From [Mycobacterium] vasticus (GTDB lineage: Bacteria > Actinomycetota > Actinomycetes > Mycobacteriales > Mycobacteriaceae): a stretch of DNA of 64,000 nucleotides. The notes below the pieces were generated by a model. It worked only from the letters and a program-made list of their open reading frames with translations. It did no database searches and was not told where the DNA came from. Position numbers and translations under genes: made by a program. This document shows, in pieces, positions 39,700-49,072 of this stretch (the first letter of the stretch is position 1; every line of letters starts with the position of its first letter). Location: the NCBI RefSeq assembly GCF_020181595.1, contig NZ_CP084028.1, positions 3,173,889 through 3,237,888 of the forward strand, read 5' to 3'.

Positions 39700-41178
39700 C
39701 TAGGCGCCGAAGACGTTGAAGATGTCGAAACCCGCGCCGACCAGCGCCAGCAGACCGTCGCCGGGAATACCCACCCCGCTCAGCACAGCGTCGGGGCCCA
39801 GCACATCGGACAGATCCATGGAATTGGCGAGGCTGCTCCACGCATCCAGCAGCGACTTGTCGATCGAGTTGATCAGGTCGTATCCGGTGATGGCCTGCAG
39901 GAAGTCGGTGATGCCGGCGATCGTGCTGATATCACCGGCCGACAGGACACCCCCGCTGGCGGCGGCCACAACATTGGCCCACGGACCGACGAGGCTTTGG
40001 ATCAGCGCGTTCTCGACGCCGGCCAGCATCTGCAGCGGGTCCATCTTGGGGAACAGACCCGTGAGGCTTGAGCCGTCGTAGAGTTCGCCGGTGGGGGTCA
40101 TGGCCCACGGTCCCCCGGCCACCCCGAACGCCTGTTGGTAGGGGCTGCCGCTGATGAAGTCGCCGGCCGGGATTTTGTAGAGGCCGTTGACCGCCGGATC
40201 CCCGGCGTTGCCGTAGCCCCAGCCGATGGCCAGCCGAGCCCACGGCGAGAAGAAGTCGCCAAAGAACTGCCCGGGAATACCGCCGTTGTACATGAACTGC
40301 AGAATCGGGAGATTCTGCGGAATCATGTAGAAGTTGGCATCGCCGATGGTGCCGATATTGATCGCGCTGGCCATCTGTTCGGCACTGTAATCCGGGTAAT
40401 AAGGGTGCACGGTGAGGATGCCGATCAGCGCGTTGATCACGGCCAGGATGTTGGTCGGGTCCTGCGGGAAATTGGCCCAGCCGTCATATTCGCCGGTGTA
40501 GATGTCGGTCGAGATATGTGCCGTGGGAGTGGGATCCAGGCTCAGCGGGATGTTCACGAACGGCACGTGCTGATCTCCCGGGAACTGGAAGCGATCCAGG
40601 ATGCCGCCGATCGGGTTGTTCGGGTCACCGATCAGGACCACGTGCAGGTTGCCCAGCTGATCCAGGGTCGGGTTGCCGGTGGTGCCGGCGCCTGCGATCA
40701 GGTTGTTCATCTCAATGGAGGCGATCGCCGCGCTCTGCGAATAGCCGAACACGGTGACGTTGTCGCCGGCCAGCAGCTGCGGCACGATCGACTGATCCAG
40801 TGCGGCGACACCGGCGTCCAGCGACTGGCTGAAGTTGAGCGGCGGCGCCCCCGGGATGCACACGAACGGGCAGAACTGCTCCGGGGTGACCAGGCCGGTG
40901 AAGTCATAGTCGGGAAACGTCGGCTGGCCGGGGAAATGCGGCGACGACGGCTGCAGGAAGTTCGCCAGAATCTGGCTGATGTAGGGCCCGACGGTGGGAT
41001 CGGGCACACCGGTGCCGCTCATGATCCAGCCCTCGTCGGCGAGCAGCCGCAGCCGGGCACTGAGCTGCTCGGCGCCGGAGGCGGCCAACGTCCACAGCGG
41101 CGTCGTCGCACCCACCACCGACACGCTCAGCGCTGTCAGTGCTGCGGCGCTGAGCGCGCGCACCTTTCCTGCCGTCAT
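39700..41178 (-). CDS. secreted PE-PPE-domain serine hydrolase, copy 2
   Basis: This 492-residue protein has a signal peptide (ALTALSVSVVGATTPLWTLAA) and the same domain layout as copy 1: [24 protein letters not shown] (Ser147), GDPNNPIGGIL, YDGWANFPQDPTN. The copies diverge most after residue 280 and share MDPLQMLAG near the C-terminus. Tandem duplication followed by divergence of the lid or substrate region is likely. The ATG 41178 has GGGGAGG upstream. It would be upstream in a possible two-gene transcript with copy 1, with a 147-base spacer between them. Confidence 0.88.
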   Translation of the reverse strand: MTAGKVRALSAAALTALSVSVVGATTPLWTLAASGAEQLSARLRLLADEGWIMSGTGVPDPTVGPYISQILANFLQPSSPHFPGQPTFPDYDFTGLVTPEQFCPFVCIPGAPPLNFSQSLDAGVAALDQSIVPQLLAGDNVTVFGYSQSAAIASIEMNNLIAGAGTTGNPTLDQLGNLHVVLIGDPNNPIGGILDRFQFPGDQHVPFVNIPLSLDPTPTAHISTDIYTGEYDGWANFPQDPTNILAVINALIGILTVHPYYPDYSAEQMASAINIGTIGDANFYMIPQNLPILQFMYNGGIPGQFFGDFFSPWARLAIGWGYGNAGDPAVNGLYKIPAGDFISGSPYQQAFGVAGGPWAMTPTGELYDGSSLTGLFPKMDPLQMLAGVENALIQSLVGPWANVVAAASGGVLSAGDISTIAGITDFLQAITGYDLINSIDKSLLDAWSSLANSMDLSDVLGPDAVLSGVGIPGDGLLALVGAGFDIFNVFGA

Positions 41179-41330
41179 GACGACCTCCCCGACCGCGAAT
41201 CTGTGTCCTGGATCACATTCGCTGGTGCGACCCTAACCGTTGGATGAATGGCGCGCCAAGATTCGACACGGAGCATTAAGGAATCTCCCCGGTTCAAGCA
41301 CCCCGGCGCTGTCTCGTTATCCTGTGCCGC

Positions 41331-42584
41331 ATGGCAGCTGACCTCGTACCGATCCGCGTCGCGGTAACCGCTGGTGACCGCTACACCCTGTGGGCGCCGG
41401 CCTGGCGCGACTCCGGTGACGAGTGGGAGGCCTTCCTCGGCAAGGACGAGGACCTCTACGGCTTCACCTCCGCCGCCGACCTGGTGGCGTTCGTGCGGAC
41501 CAACACCGACAACGACCTGGCCGACCACCCGGGTTGGCAGGCGCTCACCGAGGCCAACGCGCACCGGCTCAACCCGCGCGGCAGCCGCCGATACGACCTG
41601 ATCGCGGTGGAGGAGCTGCTCGGCGACAAGCCGTCCGAGAAGTCGGTGCGCACCGTGGCCGACGCGATGGAGATCGTGTCGGCGATCGGGTCGGTGTGCG
41701 ACCTGACCGCGGTGACGAAGTTCTTCAACGGCAACCCCAGCCTGGGAACGCTGACCGGCGGGATCGACAACTTCAGCGGACGTGCCGGCCGCAAGCGCTG
41801 GAACGCGATCGCCGAGATCATCAACAACGGCTGGGGCAACGTGCTGACCGCGGTCGAAGAGATCCTGACCACCCCCGACGTCGACGCCGCGGCGTCCGCA
41901 CGGGCGGCCGAGGAACTGGCCGCCGAAGCCCCGGCCGAGCCGGAGGCCTCCGTCGCCGAAGAGCCGCTGGACGAGCAGGCCGATGCCGCCCCGGCGAGCG
42001 ATGCGGCACCCGGAGACCGGGTGGTGCTCGGCGGCGACGAGGACTTCTGGACGAAGGTGGGTATCGACCCGATCCGGATCATGACCGAGAACGGGACGTT
42101 CTTCTCGCTGCGCTGCTACCTGGGCGACAAGCCGGTGTTCCTCGGTCGCAACGGCCGGATCAGCGTGTTTGCCTCCGAGCGTGCCCTGGCCCGTTACCTG
42201 GCCGATGAGCACGATCACGACCTGGCGGATCTGAGCACCTACGACGACATCCGGACCGCCGCCACCGACGGCTCGCTGTCGATCGACATCACCGACGACA
42301 ACGTCTACGTGCTGTCCGGAATGGCCGACGACCTGACCGACGGGCCAGACGCCGTGGACCGCGAGCAGCTCGAGCTGGCCGTCGAGTTCCTTGAGGACGT
42401 GGGGACCTACGCCGAGGACGGCATAGTCACCGAGACCCTCAAACCGGACCGCCCGCTGGGCCGGCTGGTGAGCTACGTCCTGGACCCGGACTCGGTGGAC
42501 GAGCCGCAGCGCCCGTTTGCGCCCGCCATCAAGGAGTGGGAGCAACTCGAACAGTTCATGCAGTCACGCCTGCGACGCGAATAA
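41331..42584 (+). CDS. Rv3311-like conserved cytoplasmic protein
   Basis: This 417-residue acidic protein is like Rv3311 in size and position. Two similar halves are visible: residues about 1-180 (FLGKDEDLYGFTSAADLVAF) and about 228-417 (FLGRNGRISVFASERALARYL). They are joined by an Ala-Glu-Pro-rich linker (about 183-228). Each half contains a short YxGxxxxxxxF-type block followed by an acidic helix, suggesting an internal duplication. No catalytic motif is seen and the function is unknown. Confidence 0.82.
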   Translation: MAADLVPIRVAVTAGDRYTLWAPAWRDSGDEWEAFLGKDEDLYGFTSAADLVAFVRTNTDNDLADHPGWQALTEANAHRLNPRGSRRYDLIAVEELLGDKPSEKSVRTVADAMEIVSAIGSVCDLTAVTKFFNGNPSLGTLTGGIDNFSGRAGRKRWNAIAEIINNGWGNVLTAVEEILTTPDVDAAASARAAEELAAEAPAEPEASVAEEPLDEQADAAPASDAAPGDRVVLGGDEDFWTKVGIDPIRIMTENGTFFSLRCYLGDKPVFLGRNGRISVFASERALARYLADEHDHDLADLSTYDDIRTAATDGSLSIDITDDNVYVLSGMADDLTDGPDAVDREQLELAVEFLEDVGTYAEDGIVTETLKPDRPLGRLVSYVLDPDSVDEPQRPFAPAIKEWEQLEQFMQSRLRRE

Positions 42585-42606
42585 GAATTTCTTATCTGTC
42601 ATTTTC

Positions 42607-42631
42607 GGCAATTGCAGGTGGCAATTGCAGG
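42607..42631. repeat. two tandem 13-bp units with palindromic cores
   Basis: GGCAATTGCAGGT (42607-42619) is followed at once by GGCAATTGCAGG (42620-42631). Each holds the 8-base palindrome GCAATTGC. It lies about 100 bases before the lipoprotein start and is a candidate operator. Confidence 0.6.
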
Positions 42632-42727
42632 AATTTCATTGCCGGGCCGTCGCGACCCGGATACCATTTGGCCCGTTAACGTCTGGGCCGTGTGGTTTGT
42701 GGCCCTTCCCGCCTGAAAGGACTACAT

Positions 42728-43306
42728 ATGCGCAAGGCAACGCAACGAGCCGCAGCCGTATCCGCCGCAGTCTTGGGGATCGCACTGGTCGGCACGGGTT
42801 GCAGCACCGCCGCCAAGGAGAAGACCAGCGATGTGCTGAGTTCGGCCAGCTCGGCCGCATCCTCAGCCGGATCGGCGGCGAGTTCGGTGATCTCGTCAGC
42901 GGTCACGGCACCTGGCGAGGAGAGCGGCGCGGCCAGCTCCACCGAGATGACCGGTGCCGACGGCAAGGAGTACACCGTCTCCGGCCCGATCCTGGCCAAG
43001 CTCGACTCCCTGGACGCGGCCGACAAGCAGAGCCTGGGTGAGCCGACCGGCGCCGAGCAGAAGAACCCCGACGGCGGCATCTACCAGCAGTTCGACGGCG
43101 GCGTGATCGTGCACACCACCCGGTCCTACGTGGTGTGGGGCAAGATCCGCGACAAGTGGAACGAGCTGGGCGGTTCGCAGGGCAAGCTGGGTTACCCGAC
43201 CAGTGACGAGACCACCAACGCCGACGGTGCCAAGCAGAGCACCTTCGAGCACGGCGTCGTCACCTGGAAGACGGGCGACGCGGAGGCCACTGTCGCCGAG
43301 CACTGA
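42728..43306 (+). CDS. LGFP-repeat-type lipoprotein
   Basis: This 192-residue protein has a lipoprotein signal and lipobox LVGTGC (Cys near residue 24), then a Ser-Ala-rich linker to about residue 70. The C-terminal domain contains an LGFP-like repeat (WNELGGSQGKLGYPTSDE). LGFP repeats occur in corynebacterial and mycobacterial cell-wall proteins and are thought to contact the arabinogalactan envelope. The ATG is set by AAAGGA six bases upstream. It stands alone between Rv3311-like and add. Confidence 0.85.
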   Translation: MRKATQRAAAVSAAVLGIALVGTGCSTAAKEKTSDVLSSASSAASSAGSAASSVISSAVTAPGEESGAASSTEMTGADGKEYTVSGPILAKLDSLDAADKQSLGEPTGAEQKNPDGGIYQQFDGGVIVHTTRSYVVWGKIRDKWNELGGSQGKLGYPTSDETTNADGAKQSTFEHGVVTWKTGDAEATVAEH

Positions 43307-43321
43307 TCCTTGACGACGAAG

Positions 43322-43354
43322 GCCGGGCAGTCGCAGCCGCGATTGCCCGGCTTT
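43322..43354. terminator. bidirectional hairpin between the LGFP lipoprotein and add
   Basis: GCCGGGCA (43322-43329) pairs with TGCCCGGC (43344-43351), followed on the plus strand by TTT. It lies between convergent stops and can serve both. Confidence 0.7.
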
Positions 43355-43376
43355 CGCCGTTTCAGGCGGCGCCGTG

Positions 43377-44465
43377 TCAGCCGGCCAGCGCGGCATACCG
43401 CGGCTTGATGACGTCCTCGATGATCGCCACCCGCTGATCGAACGGGATGAACGCCGACTTCATCGCGTTGACGGTGAATCGCTGCAGATCGATCCAGCCG
43501 TAGCCGAACGTCTCGGCGAGCACCAGCATCTCCTTGCTCATGGTGGTGTCGCTCATCAGCCGGTTGTCGGTGTTGACCGTCACCCGCAGCCGGGCGCGGG
43601 CCAGCAGGTCGAAGGGGTGCTCGGCGATGCTGCCGACCGCGCCGGTCTGCACATTGGAACTCGGGCACAGCTCCAACGGGACCCGTTTGTCACGCAGGAT
43701 CGCCGCCAGCCTCCCCAGCTGTGGCACCCCGTCGTCGTCAAGCACGATGTCGTCGGTGATCCGCACCCCGTGGCCGAGCCGGTCGGCGCCGCAGAACGCG
43801 ATCGCCTCGTGAATGGACGGCAGCCCGAACGCCTCGCCGGCGTGAATGGTGAAGCGGGCGTTGTGGTCTCGCATGTACTCGAAGGCATCCAGGTGCCGGC
43901 TCGGCGGATAGCCGGCCTCCGCTCCGGCGATGTCGAAACCGACCACGCCCTTGTCCCGGAAGCGGATTGCCAGCTCGGCGATCTCGCGGCTCAGCGCGGC
44001 GTGGCGCATCGCGGTGACCAGAGTGCGCACGGTGATCTCTCGGCCGGCGGCCGCGGCATCACGCTCGCCGTCGGCGAAGCCGGCCAGTACCGCGTCGGTC
44101 ACCTCGTCGAAGGACAGCCCGCCCTCGATGTGCAGTTCCGGGGCGAAGCGCACCTCGGCGTAGACCACGGCGTCGGCGGCCAGATCCTCGACGCACTCGC
44201 GGGCCACCCGGTGCAGCGCGTCGGCGGTCTGCATCACCGCCACGGTGTGGCTGAACGGCTCCAGATAGCGCTCCAGTGATCCGCTGTGCGAGCGGGTGCG
44301 AAACCAGGTCGCCAGCTCGTCGGGATCGGTGGTCGGCAGCCCGTCGTAGCCGACCTGCCCGGCGATGTCGACGACGGTGGCCGGCCGCAGACCACCGTCG
44401 AGGTGGTCGTGCAGCAGCGCCTTGGGGGCCCGGCTGATCGAGGACAGGTTCAGCGGTGTGGTCAT
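43377..44465 (-). CDS. add: adenosine deaminase
   Basis: This 362-residue amidohydrolase has zinc motifs [10 protein letters not shown] near residue 18, AGEAFG near 218, HGVRI near 245 and the terminal [11 protein letters not shown] region with the catalytic Asp pair. It converts adenosine and deoxyadenosine to inosine and deoxyinosine, feeding DeoD. Its ATG overlaps the TGA of deoA (ATGA). It is the last gene of cdd-deoA-add. Confidence 0.95.
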   Translation of the reverse strand: MTTPLNLSSISRAPKALLHDHLDGGLRPATVVDIAGQVGYDGLPTTDPDELATWFRTRSHSGSLERYLEPFSHTVAVMQTADALHRVARECVEDLAADAVVYAEVRFAPELHIEGGLSFDEVTDAVLAGFADGERDAAAAGREITVRTLVTAMRHAALSREIAELAIRFRDKGVVGFDIAGAEAGYPPSRHLDAFEYMRDHNARFTIHAGEAFGLPSIHEAIAFCGADRLGHGVRITDDIVLDDDGVPQLGRLAAILRDKRVPLELCPSSNVQTGAVGSIAEHPFDLLARARLRVTVNTDNRLMSDTTMSKEMLVLAETFGYGWIDLQRFTVNAMKSAFIPFDQRVAIIEDVIKPRYAALAG

Positions 44466-45745
44466 GGCCTCTTCCCCGGATTGTCAACGTTGTCAAGGGT
44501 GCCGAGCACTGCGTAACCACCGTCCAGCTCGGCGAACGCCGGTGCGAACCGCTCCGGCGTGTCGGTGTACAGCGTGAACAGGGCCGCTCCGGCGCTGACC
44601 GGCTCACCGGGCCGCCGATGGATCCGCACCCCGGCCCCGGCCTGCACCGCTTCGCCGGGGCGGGTGCGGCCCGCTCCCAGCCGCCAGGCCGCCAATCCCA
44701 CTGCCATCGCGTCGATGTCTCCCATTGTGCCGCTCCTCGGGGCCGTGACGGTCTCCGAACATGCCGCCACCGGCAGCGGAACGCTCAGGTCGCCCCCCTG
44801 CGCGGCGATCATCGCGGTGAACCGGTCCATCGCGGTGCCGTCGGACAGGCTCGCCGCCGGATCACGGCCGTCGCGTCCGGCGAGGGCGAGCATCTCGATG
44901 GCCAGCGTCAGTATCAGCGCCACCACGTCGGCGGGGCCACCACCGGCCAGCACCTCCAGCGCTTCGGCGACCTCCAGGGCGTTGCCGACGGTGGACCCCA
45001 GCGGGGTGTTCATGTCGGTGAGCACCGCGCGGGTCGGCACGCCGTGCGCCGCACCGAGGGCGACCATCATGTCGGCCAGCTCCCGGGCCTGCTGGGGCGA
45101 CTTCATGAACGCACCCGACCCGACCTTGACATCCAGGACCAGTGCCCCGGCGCCTTCGGCCAGTTTCTTGCTCATCACCGAGCTGGCGATCAGCGGCAGT
45201 GACTCCACGGTGGCGGTGATGTCGCGCAGCGCGTAGAGCTTGGCGTCGGCCGGCGCTAGGGCTCCGGCGGCGAAGATCGCCGCGCCGACGTCGACCAGCT
45301 GGTCGCGCAGCCGCTGGGTCGACAGGGTGGCGTCGAATCCGGCGATGGACTCCAACTTGTCCAGGGTGCCCCCGGTATGGCCCAGGCCGCGCCCGGAGGC
45401 CTGCGGAACCGCCGCACCGCACGCCGCGACGACGGCCACCAGCGGCAGGGTGATCTTGTCCCCCACGCCGCCGGTGGAGTGCTTGTCGACGGTGGGGAGC
45501 AGCTCACCGTGACGCCGCAGGTCGCGCCAGTCGAGCTGTTCCCCCGAAGAGATCATCGCCGCGGTCCAGCGGGCGGTCTCACGGGCGTCCATCCCGCGCA
45601 GGAAGATCGCCATCAACAGCGCCGACATCTGTTCGTCGGCGACCCGGCCGGCGGTATAGGACTCGATCAGCCAGTCGATCGCGGCGTCGGACAGTGCGCG
45701 GCCGTCGCGTTTGGCGGCGATCAGGGTGGGGGCATCGAAGGTCAC
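44462..45745 (-). CDS. deoA: thymidine phosphorylase
   Basis: This 427-residue protein equals the usual mycobacterial length. The phosphate motif is [14 protein letters not shown] near residue 82, and [17 protein letters not shown] and [14 protein letters not shown] are the other family signatures. It cleaves thymidine and deoxyuridine to base and deoxyribose 1-phosphate. The GTG at 45745 overlaps the cdd stop and the TGA overlaps the add start, so all three salvage enzymes are translationally coupled. Confidence 0.95.
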   Translation of the reverse strand: MTFDAPTLIAAKRDGRALSDAAIDWLIESYTAGRVADEQMSALLMAIFLRGMDARETARWTAAMISSGEQLDWRDLRRHGELLPTVDKHSTGGVGDKITLPLVAVVAACGAAVPQASGRGLGHTGGTLDKLESIAGFDATLSTQRLRDQLVDVGAAIFAAGALAPADAKLYALRDITATVESLPLIASSVMSKKLAEGAGALVLDVKVGSGAFMKSPQQARELADMMVALGAAHGVPTRAVLTDMNTPLGSTVGNALEVAEALEVLAGGGPADVVALILTLAIEMLALAGRDGRDPAASLSDGTAMDRFTAMIAAQGGDLSVPLPVAACSETVTAPRSGTMGDIDAMAVGLAAWRLGAGRTRPGEAVQAGAGVRIHRRPGEPVSAGAALFTLYTDTPERFAPAFAELDGGYAVLGTLDNVDNPGKRP

Positions 45746-46143
45746 GGCAGCGAGTCGGGTCCGAAGGCATCCGGCAGCAGATCGCCGAGTGGCCTGGCAC
45801 CGGCGGGGTGGTCGATCAGCAGGCCCGGCCCGCCGTGTTCGAGCAGCACCTGGCGGCAGCGGCCGCACGGCATCAGCAGCGTGCCGTCGGCGTCGGTGCA
45901 CGACAGCGCCACGAGCTTGCGGCTCTGGCCGGCGCCGCTCGCGTGCAAAGCGCAGACCACCGCACACTCGGCGCACAGGCCCAGGCCATATGAGACATTC
46001 TCCACATTGCAGCCGGTCACCACCGCGCCGTCGCCGGTGAGCGCGGCAGCCCCGACACGCAACCCCGAGTACGGCGCGTAGGCCTGGGAGGCAACACTGA
46101 TAGCGTTGTGCCGCAACATATTCCAGTCGATTTCTACGACCAC
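45742..46143 (-). CDS. cdd: cytidine deaminase
   Basis: This 133-residue tetrameric-type cytidine deaminase has YAPYSGLRVGAA, TGCNVENVSYGLGLCAECAV with the zinc ligand and catalytic Glu, and MPCGRCRQVL with the two zinc cysteines. GTG 46143 is chosen because CGGAG stands about nine bases upstream and the length then equals the M. tuberculosis protein. A longer frame to 46182 lacks a ribosome site. It is the first gene of cdd-deoA-add, divergent from sdhC. Confidence 0.94.
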   Translation of the reverse strand: MVVEIDWNMLRHNAISVASQAYAPYSGLRVGAAALTGDGAVVTGCNVENVSYGLGLCAECAVVCALHASGAGQSRKLVALSCTDADGTLLMPCGRCRQVLLEHGGPGLLIDHPAGARPLGDLLPDAFGPDSLP

Positions 46144-46384
46144 GTCAGCCGACTCCGTTTCGATCTGTGCGCACCGAATCACCTCATCAACCCGTCTGGC
46201 CGGCCGAAAATCAGCCTAGCCGCAGGCCATTGCTACTCACCGGTAACTTCGATGAGGTCGTTTCGACCCTGTGGATGGGTTTAGAGTCCAAGACGGGGTT
46301 GGCCAAACAGCGACGCCGTTGCGTAGCGACGCGGGCGCTGGAAGCCCCTGCAAAGCAGGTCAAAGCAGCTACATGGAGGCGCTG

Positions 46385-46819
46385 ATGACGGCGACATCCG
46401 CCGATGCGACTGGGTCGCCGGGAACGCGGACAGACGCTCCGCGGCGCCGGCGGCAGAGTCTTTATAAGGGCGACCCCGGAATGTGGGCGTTCGCACTGCA
46501 CCGGATCACCGGTGCGACCATCTTCTTCTTCCTGTTCGTACACGTCCTCGACACGGCCCTGGTCCGGGTGAGCCCGCAGGCCTACACCGAGGTGATCGCG
46601 ACCTACAAGACCCCGCTGGTGGGCCTGATGGAGCTGGGCCTGGTGGCCGCGGTGCTGTTTCACGGCCTCAACGGCATCCGGCTGATCCTGATCGACTTCT
46701 GGTGGCAGGGCTGCCGCTGGCAGCGCCAGATGCTGGTGGCGGTCGGCGTGATCTGGCTGGTGGTGATGGTCCCGGTGGTGGTCCGGATCGGAATGCACAT
46801 GGCGGAGCGATTCTTATGA
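46385..46819 (+). CDS. sdhC: succinate dehydrogenase cytochrome b556 subunit
   Basis: This 144-residue membrane anchor subunit has three hydrophobic helices and candidate heme histidines in FALHRITG and FHGLNGIRL. With SdhD it holds the catalytic SdhAB dimer on the membrane and passes electrons to menaquinone. ATG 46385 has GGAGG upstream. The stop overlaps the sdhD start (ATGA). It is the first gene of sdhCDAB. Confidence 0.93.
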   Translation: MTATSADATGSPGTRTDAPRRRRQSLYKGDPGMWAFALHRITGATIFFFLFVHVLDTALVRVSPQAYTEVIATYKTPLVGLMELGLVAAVLFHGLNGIRLILIDFWWQGCRWQRQMLVAVGVIWLVVMVPVVVRIGMHMAERFL

Positions 46820-47283
46820 GCACACCTGACCTGCAACTCGGACGTGGCGGAGTAGCGCCGGTGCGCGGCCCGGACCGCGACCGCCCGGCCAGCCTGGGCA
46901 ACCCGCGGGCGCCGTTCCGGCACTCGGGGATGGCCAACTTCGAGAAGTACACCTGGCTGTTCATGCGGTTCTCCGGCGCCGTGCTGATCTTCCTGGTGCT
47001 CGGGCACCTGTTCATCATGCTGATGTGGCAGGACGGCGTGTACCGCATCGACTTCAACTACGTGGCGGAGCGCTGGCACTCGCCGTTCTGGCAGATCTGG
47101 GACCTGAGCCTGTTATGGCTCGCCCAGCTGCACGGCGGCAACGGCATGCGCACGATCATCGGTGACTACACCCGCAGCGGGCGCAGCCGGTTCTGGCTGA
47201 TGAGCCTGCTGGCGGTGTCGATGATCTTCACGCTGGCGCTGGGCAGCTACGTGCTGCTGAGCTTCGACGCGAACATTTCTTGA
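46816..47283 (+). CDS. sdhD: succinate dehydrogenase membrane anchor subunit
   Basis: This 155-residue membrane protein has three helices (LFMRFSGAVLIFLVLGHLFI, WDLSLLWLAQLHGGNGM, FWLMSLLAVSMIFTLALGSYVLL). His in VLGHLF and in QLHGGNG are heme or quinone-site candidates. It partners SdhC. Its ATG overlaps the sdhC stop. Confidence 0.92.
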   Translation: MSTPDLQLGRGGVAPVRGPDRDRPASLGNPRAPFRHSGMANFEKYTWLFMRFSGAVLIFLVLGHLFIMLMWQDGVYRIDFNYVAERWHSPFWQIWDLSLLWLAQLHGGNGMRTIIGDYTRSGRSRFWLMSLLAVSMIFTLALGSYVLLSFDANIS

Positions 47284-47317
47284 CGGCAGATTTCGGTAGC
47301 GAACGGGTGATATCGCG

Positions 47318-49072
47318 GTGATTCAGGAACATCGATACGACGTGGTGATCGTCGGCGCCGGCGGCGCCGGAATGCGCGCGGCCGTCGAGGCGGCGCCCCG
47401 GGCCCGCACAGCGGTGCTGACCAAGCTCTACCCCACCCGTAGCCACACCGGCGCGGCCCAGGGCGGTATGTGTGCGGCACTGGCCAATGTCGAGGACGAC
47501 AACTGGGAGTGGCACGCCTTCGACACCGTCAAGGGCGGCGACTACCTGGCCGACCAGGACGCGGTGGAGATCATGGCCAAGGAGGCCATCGACGCGGTGC
47601 TGGACCTGGAGAACATGGGCATGCCGTTCTCCCGCACCCCCGAGGGCCGCATCGACCAGCGCCGGTTCGGCGGTCACACCCGCGACCACGGCAAGGCCCC
47701 GGTGCGCCGGTCCTGCTATGCCGCCGACCGCACCGGCCACATGATCCTGCAGACGCTGTACCAGAACTGCGTCAAGCACGATGTCGAGTTCTTCAACGAG
47801 TTCTACGTGCTGGACCTGGTGCTCACCGAGACCCCGTCGGGTCCGGTGGCCACCGGTGTGGTCGCCTATGAGCTCGCGACCGGTGCGATTCACGTCTTCC
47901 ACGCCAAGGCCATCGTGCTGGCCACCGGCGGCTCGGGCCGGATGTACAAGACCACCTCCAACGCCCACACCCTGACCGGTGACGGTATGGGCGTCGTCTT
48001 CCGCAAGGGACTTCCCTTGGAGGACATGGAGTTCCACCAGTTCCACCCGACCGGTCTGGCCGGCCTGGGCATTCTGATCTCCGAAGCCGTGCGCGGTGAG
48101 GGTGGCCGGCTGCTCAACGCCGACGGCGAGCGGTTCATGGAGCGCTACGCCCCGACCATCGTCGACCTGGCGCCCCGCGACATCGTGGCCCGCTCGATGG
48201 TGCTCGAGGTGCTCGAGGGCCGCGGTGCCGGACCGAACAAGGACTACGTCTACATCGACGTGCGTCACCTCGGCGAGGACGTCCTCAACGAGAAGCTGCC
48301 CGACATCACCGAATTCGCCCGCACCTACCTGGGTGTGGACCCGGTCAAGGAGCTGGTGCCGGTCTACCCGACCTGTCACTACGCCATGGGCGGCATCCCG
48401 ACCACGGTGACCGGTCAGGTGCTGCGCGACAACACCTCCACCGTGCCCGGGCTCTACGCCGCCGGCGAGTGCGCGTGTGTGTCGGTACACGGCGCCAACC
48501 GGCTGGGCACCAACTCACTGCTGGACATCAACGTGTTCGGCCGGCGCGCCGGTATCGCCGCCGCCGAGTACGCGGCCAACCACGACTTCGTCGAGCTGCC
48601 GGAGAACCCGGCCGACATGGTGGTCAACTGGGTGGCCGACATCCTGTCCGAGCACGGCAACGAGCGGGTGGCCGACATCCGCGGCGCCCTGCAGCAGTCG
48701 ATGGACAACAACGCCGCGGTGTTCCGCACCGAGAAGACCCTCAAGCAGGCGCTGAGCGACATCCGCGCGCTCAAGGAGCGCTACTCGCGAATCACCGTGC
48801 ACGACAAGGGCAAGCGCTTCAACTCCGATCTGCTCGAAGCCATCGAGCTGGGCTTCCTGCTGGAGCTCGCCGAGGTCACCGTGGTGGGTGCGCTCAACCG
48901 CCAGGAGTCCCGCGGCGGCCACGCCCGTGAGGACTACCCCAACCGGGACGACGCCAACTACATGCGCCACACCATGGCCTACAAGCAGGGCCCCGAACTG
49001 ATCTCCGACATCCGGCTGGACTACAAGCCGGTGGTGCAGACCCGCTACGAACCGAAGGAACGGAAGTACTGA
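47318..49072 (+). CDS. sdhA: succinate dehydrogenase flavoprotein subunit
   Basis: This 584-residue catalytic subunit oxidises succinate to fumarate. The FAD dinucleotide motif VIVGAGGAGMRAAVEA is at the N-terminus, the covalent-FAD His is in TRSHTGAAQGGM near residue 48, active-site residues lie in FHQFHPTGL and CHYAMGG, and HGANRLGTNSLLD is also present. The start is GTG 47318. The TGA shares a base with the sdhB ATG (TGATG). Confidence 0.96.
   Translation: MIQEHRYDVVIVGAGGAGMRAAVEAAPRARTAVLTKLYPTRSHTGAAQGGMCAALANVEDDNWEWHAFDTVKGGDYLADQDAVEIMAKEAIDAVLDLENMGMPFSRTPEGRIDQRRFGGHTRDHGKAPVRRSCYAADRTGHMILQTLYQNCVKHDVEFFNEFYVLDLVLTETPSGPVATGVVAYELATGAIHVFHAKAIVLATGGSGRMYKTTSNAHTLTGDGMGVVFRKGLPLEDMEFHQFHPTGLAGLGILISEAVRGEGGRLLNADGERFMERYAPTIVDLAPRDIVARSMVLEVLEGRGAGPNKDYVYIDVRHLGEDVLNEKLPDITEFARTYLGVDPVKELVPVYPTCHYAMGGIPTTVTGQVLRDNTSTVPGLYAAGECACVSVHGANRLGTNSLLDINVFGRRAGIAAAEYAANHDFVELPENPADMVVNWVADILSEHGNERVADIRGALQQSMDNNAAVFRTEKTLKQALSDIRALKERYSRITVHDKGKRFNSDLLEAIELGFLLELAEVTVVGALNRQESRGGHAREDYPNRDDANYMRHTMAYKQGPELISDIRLDYKPVVQTRYEPKERKY

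Noticed and set aside
38131..41178. True PE or PPE family proteins
   Set aside because: They have Sec-type signal peptides and the PE-PPE hydrolase domain only; no PE or PPE N-terminal domain is present.
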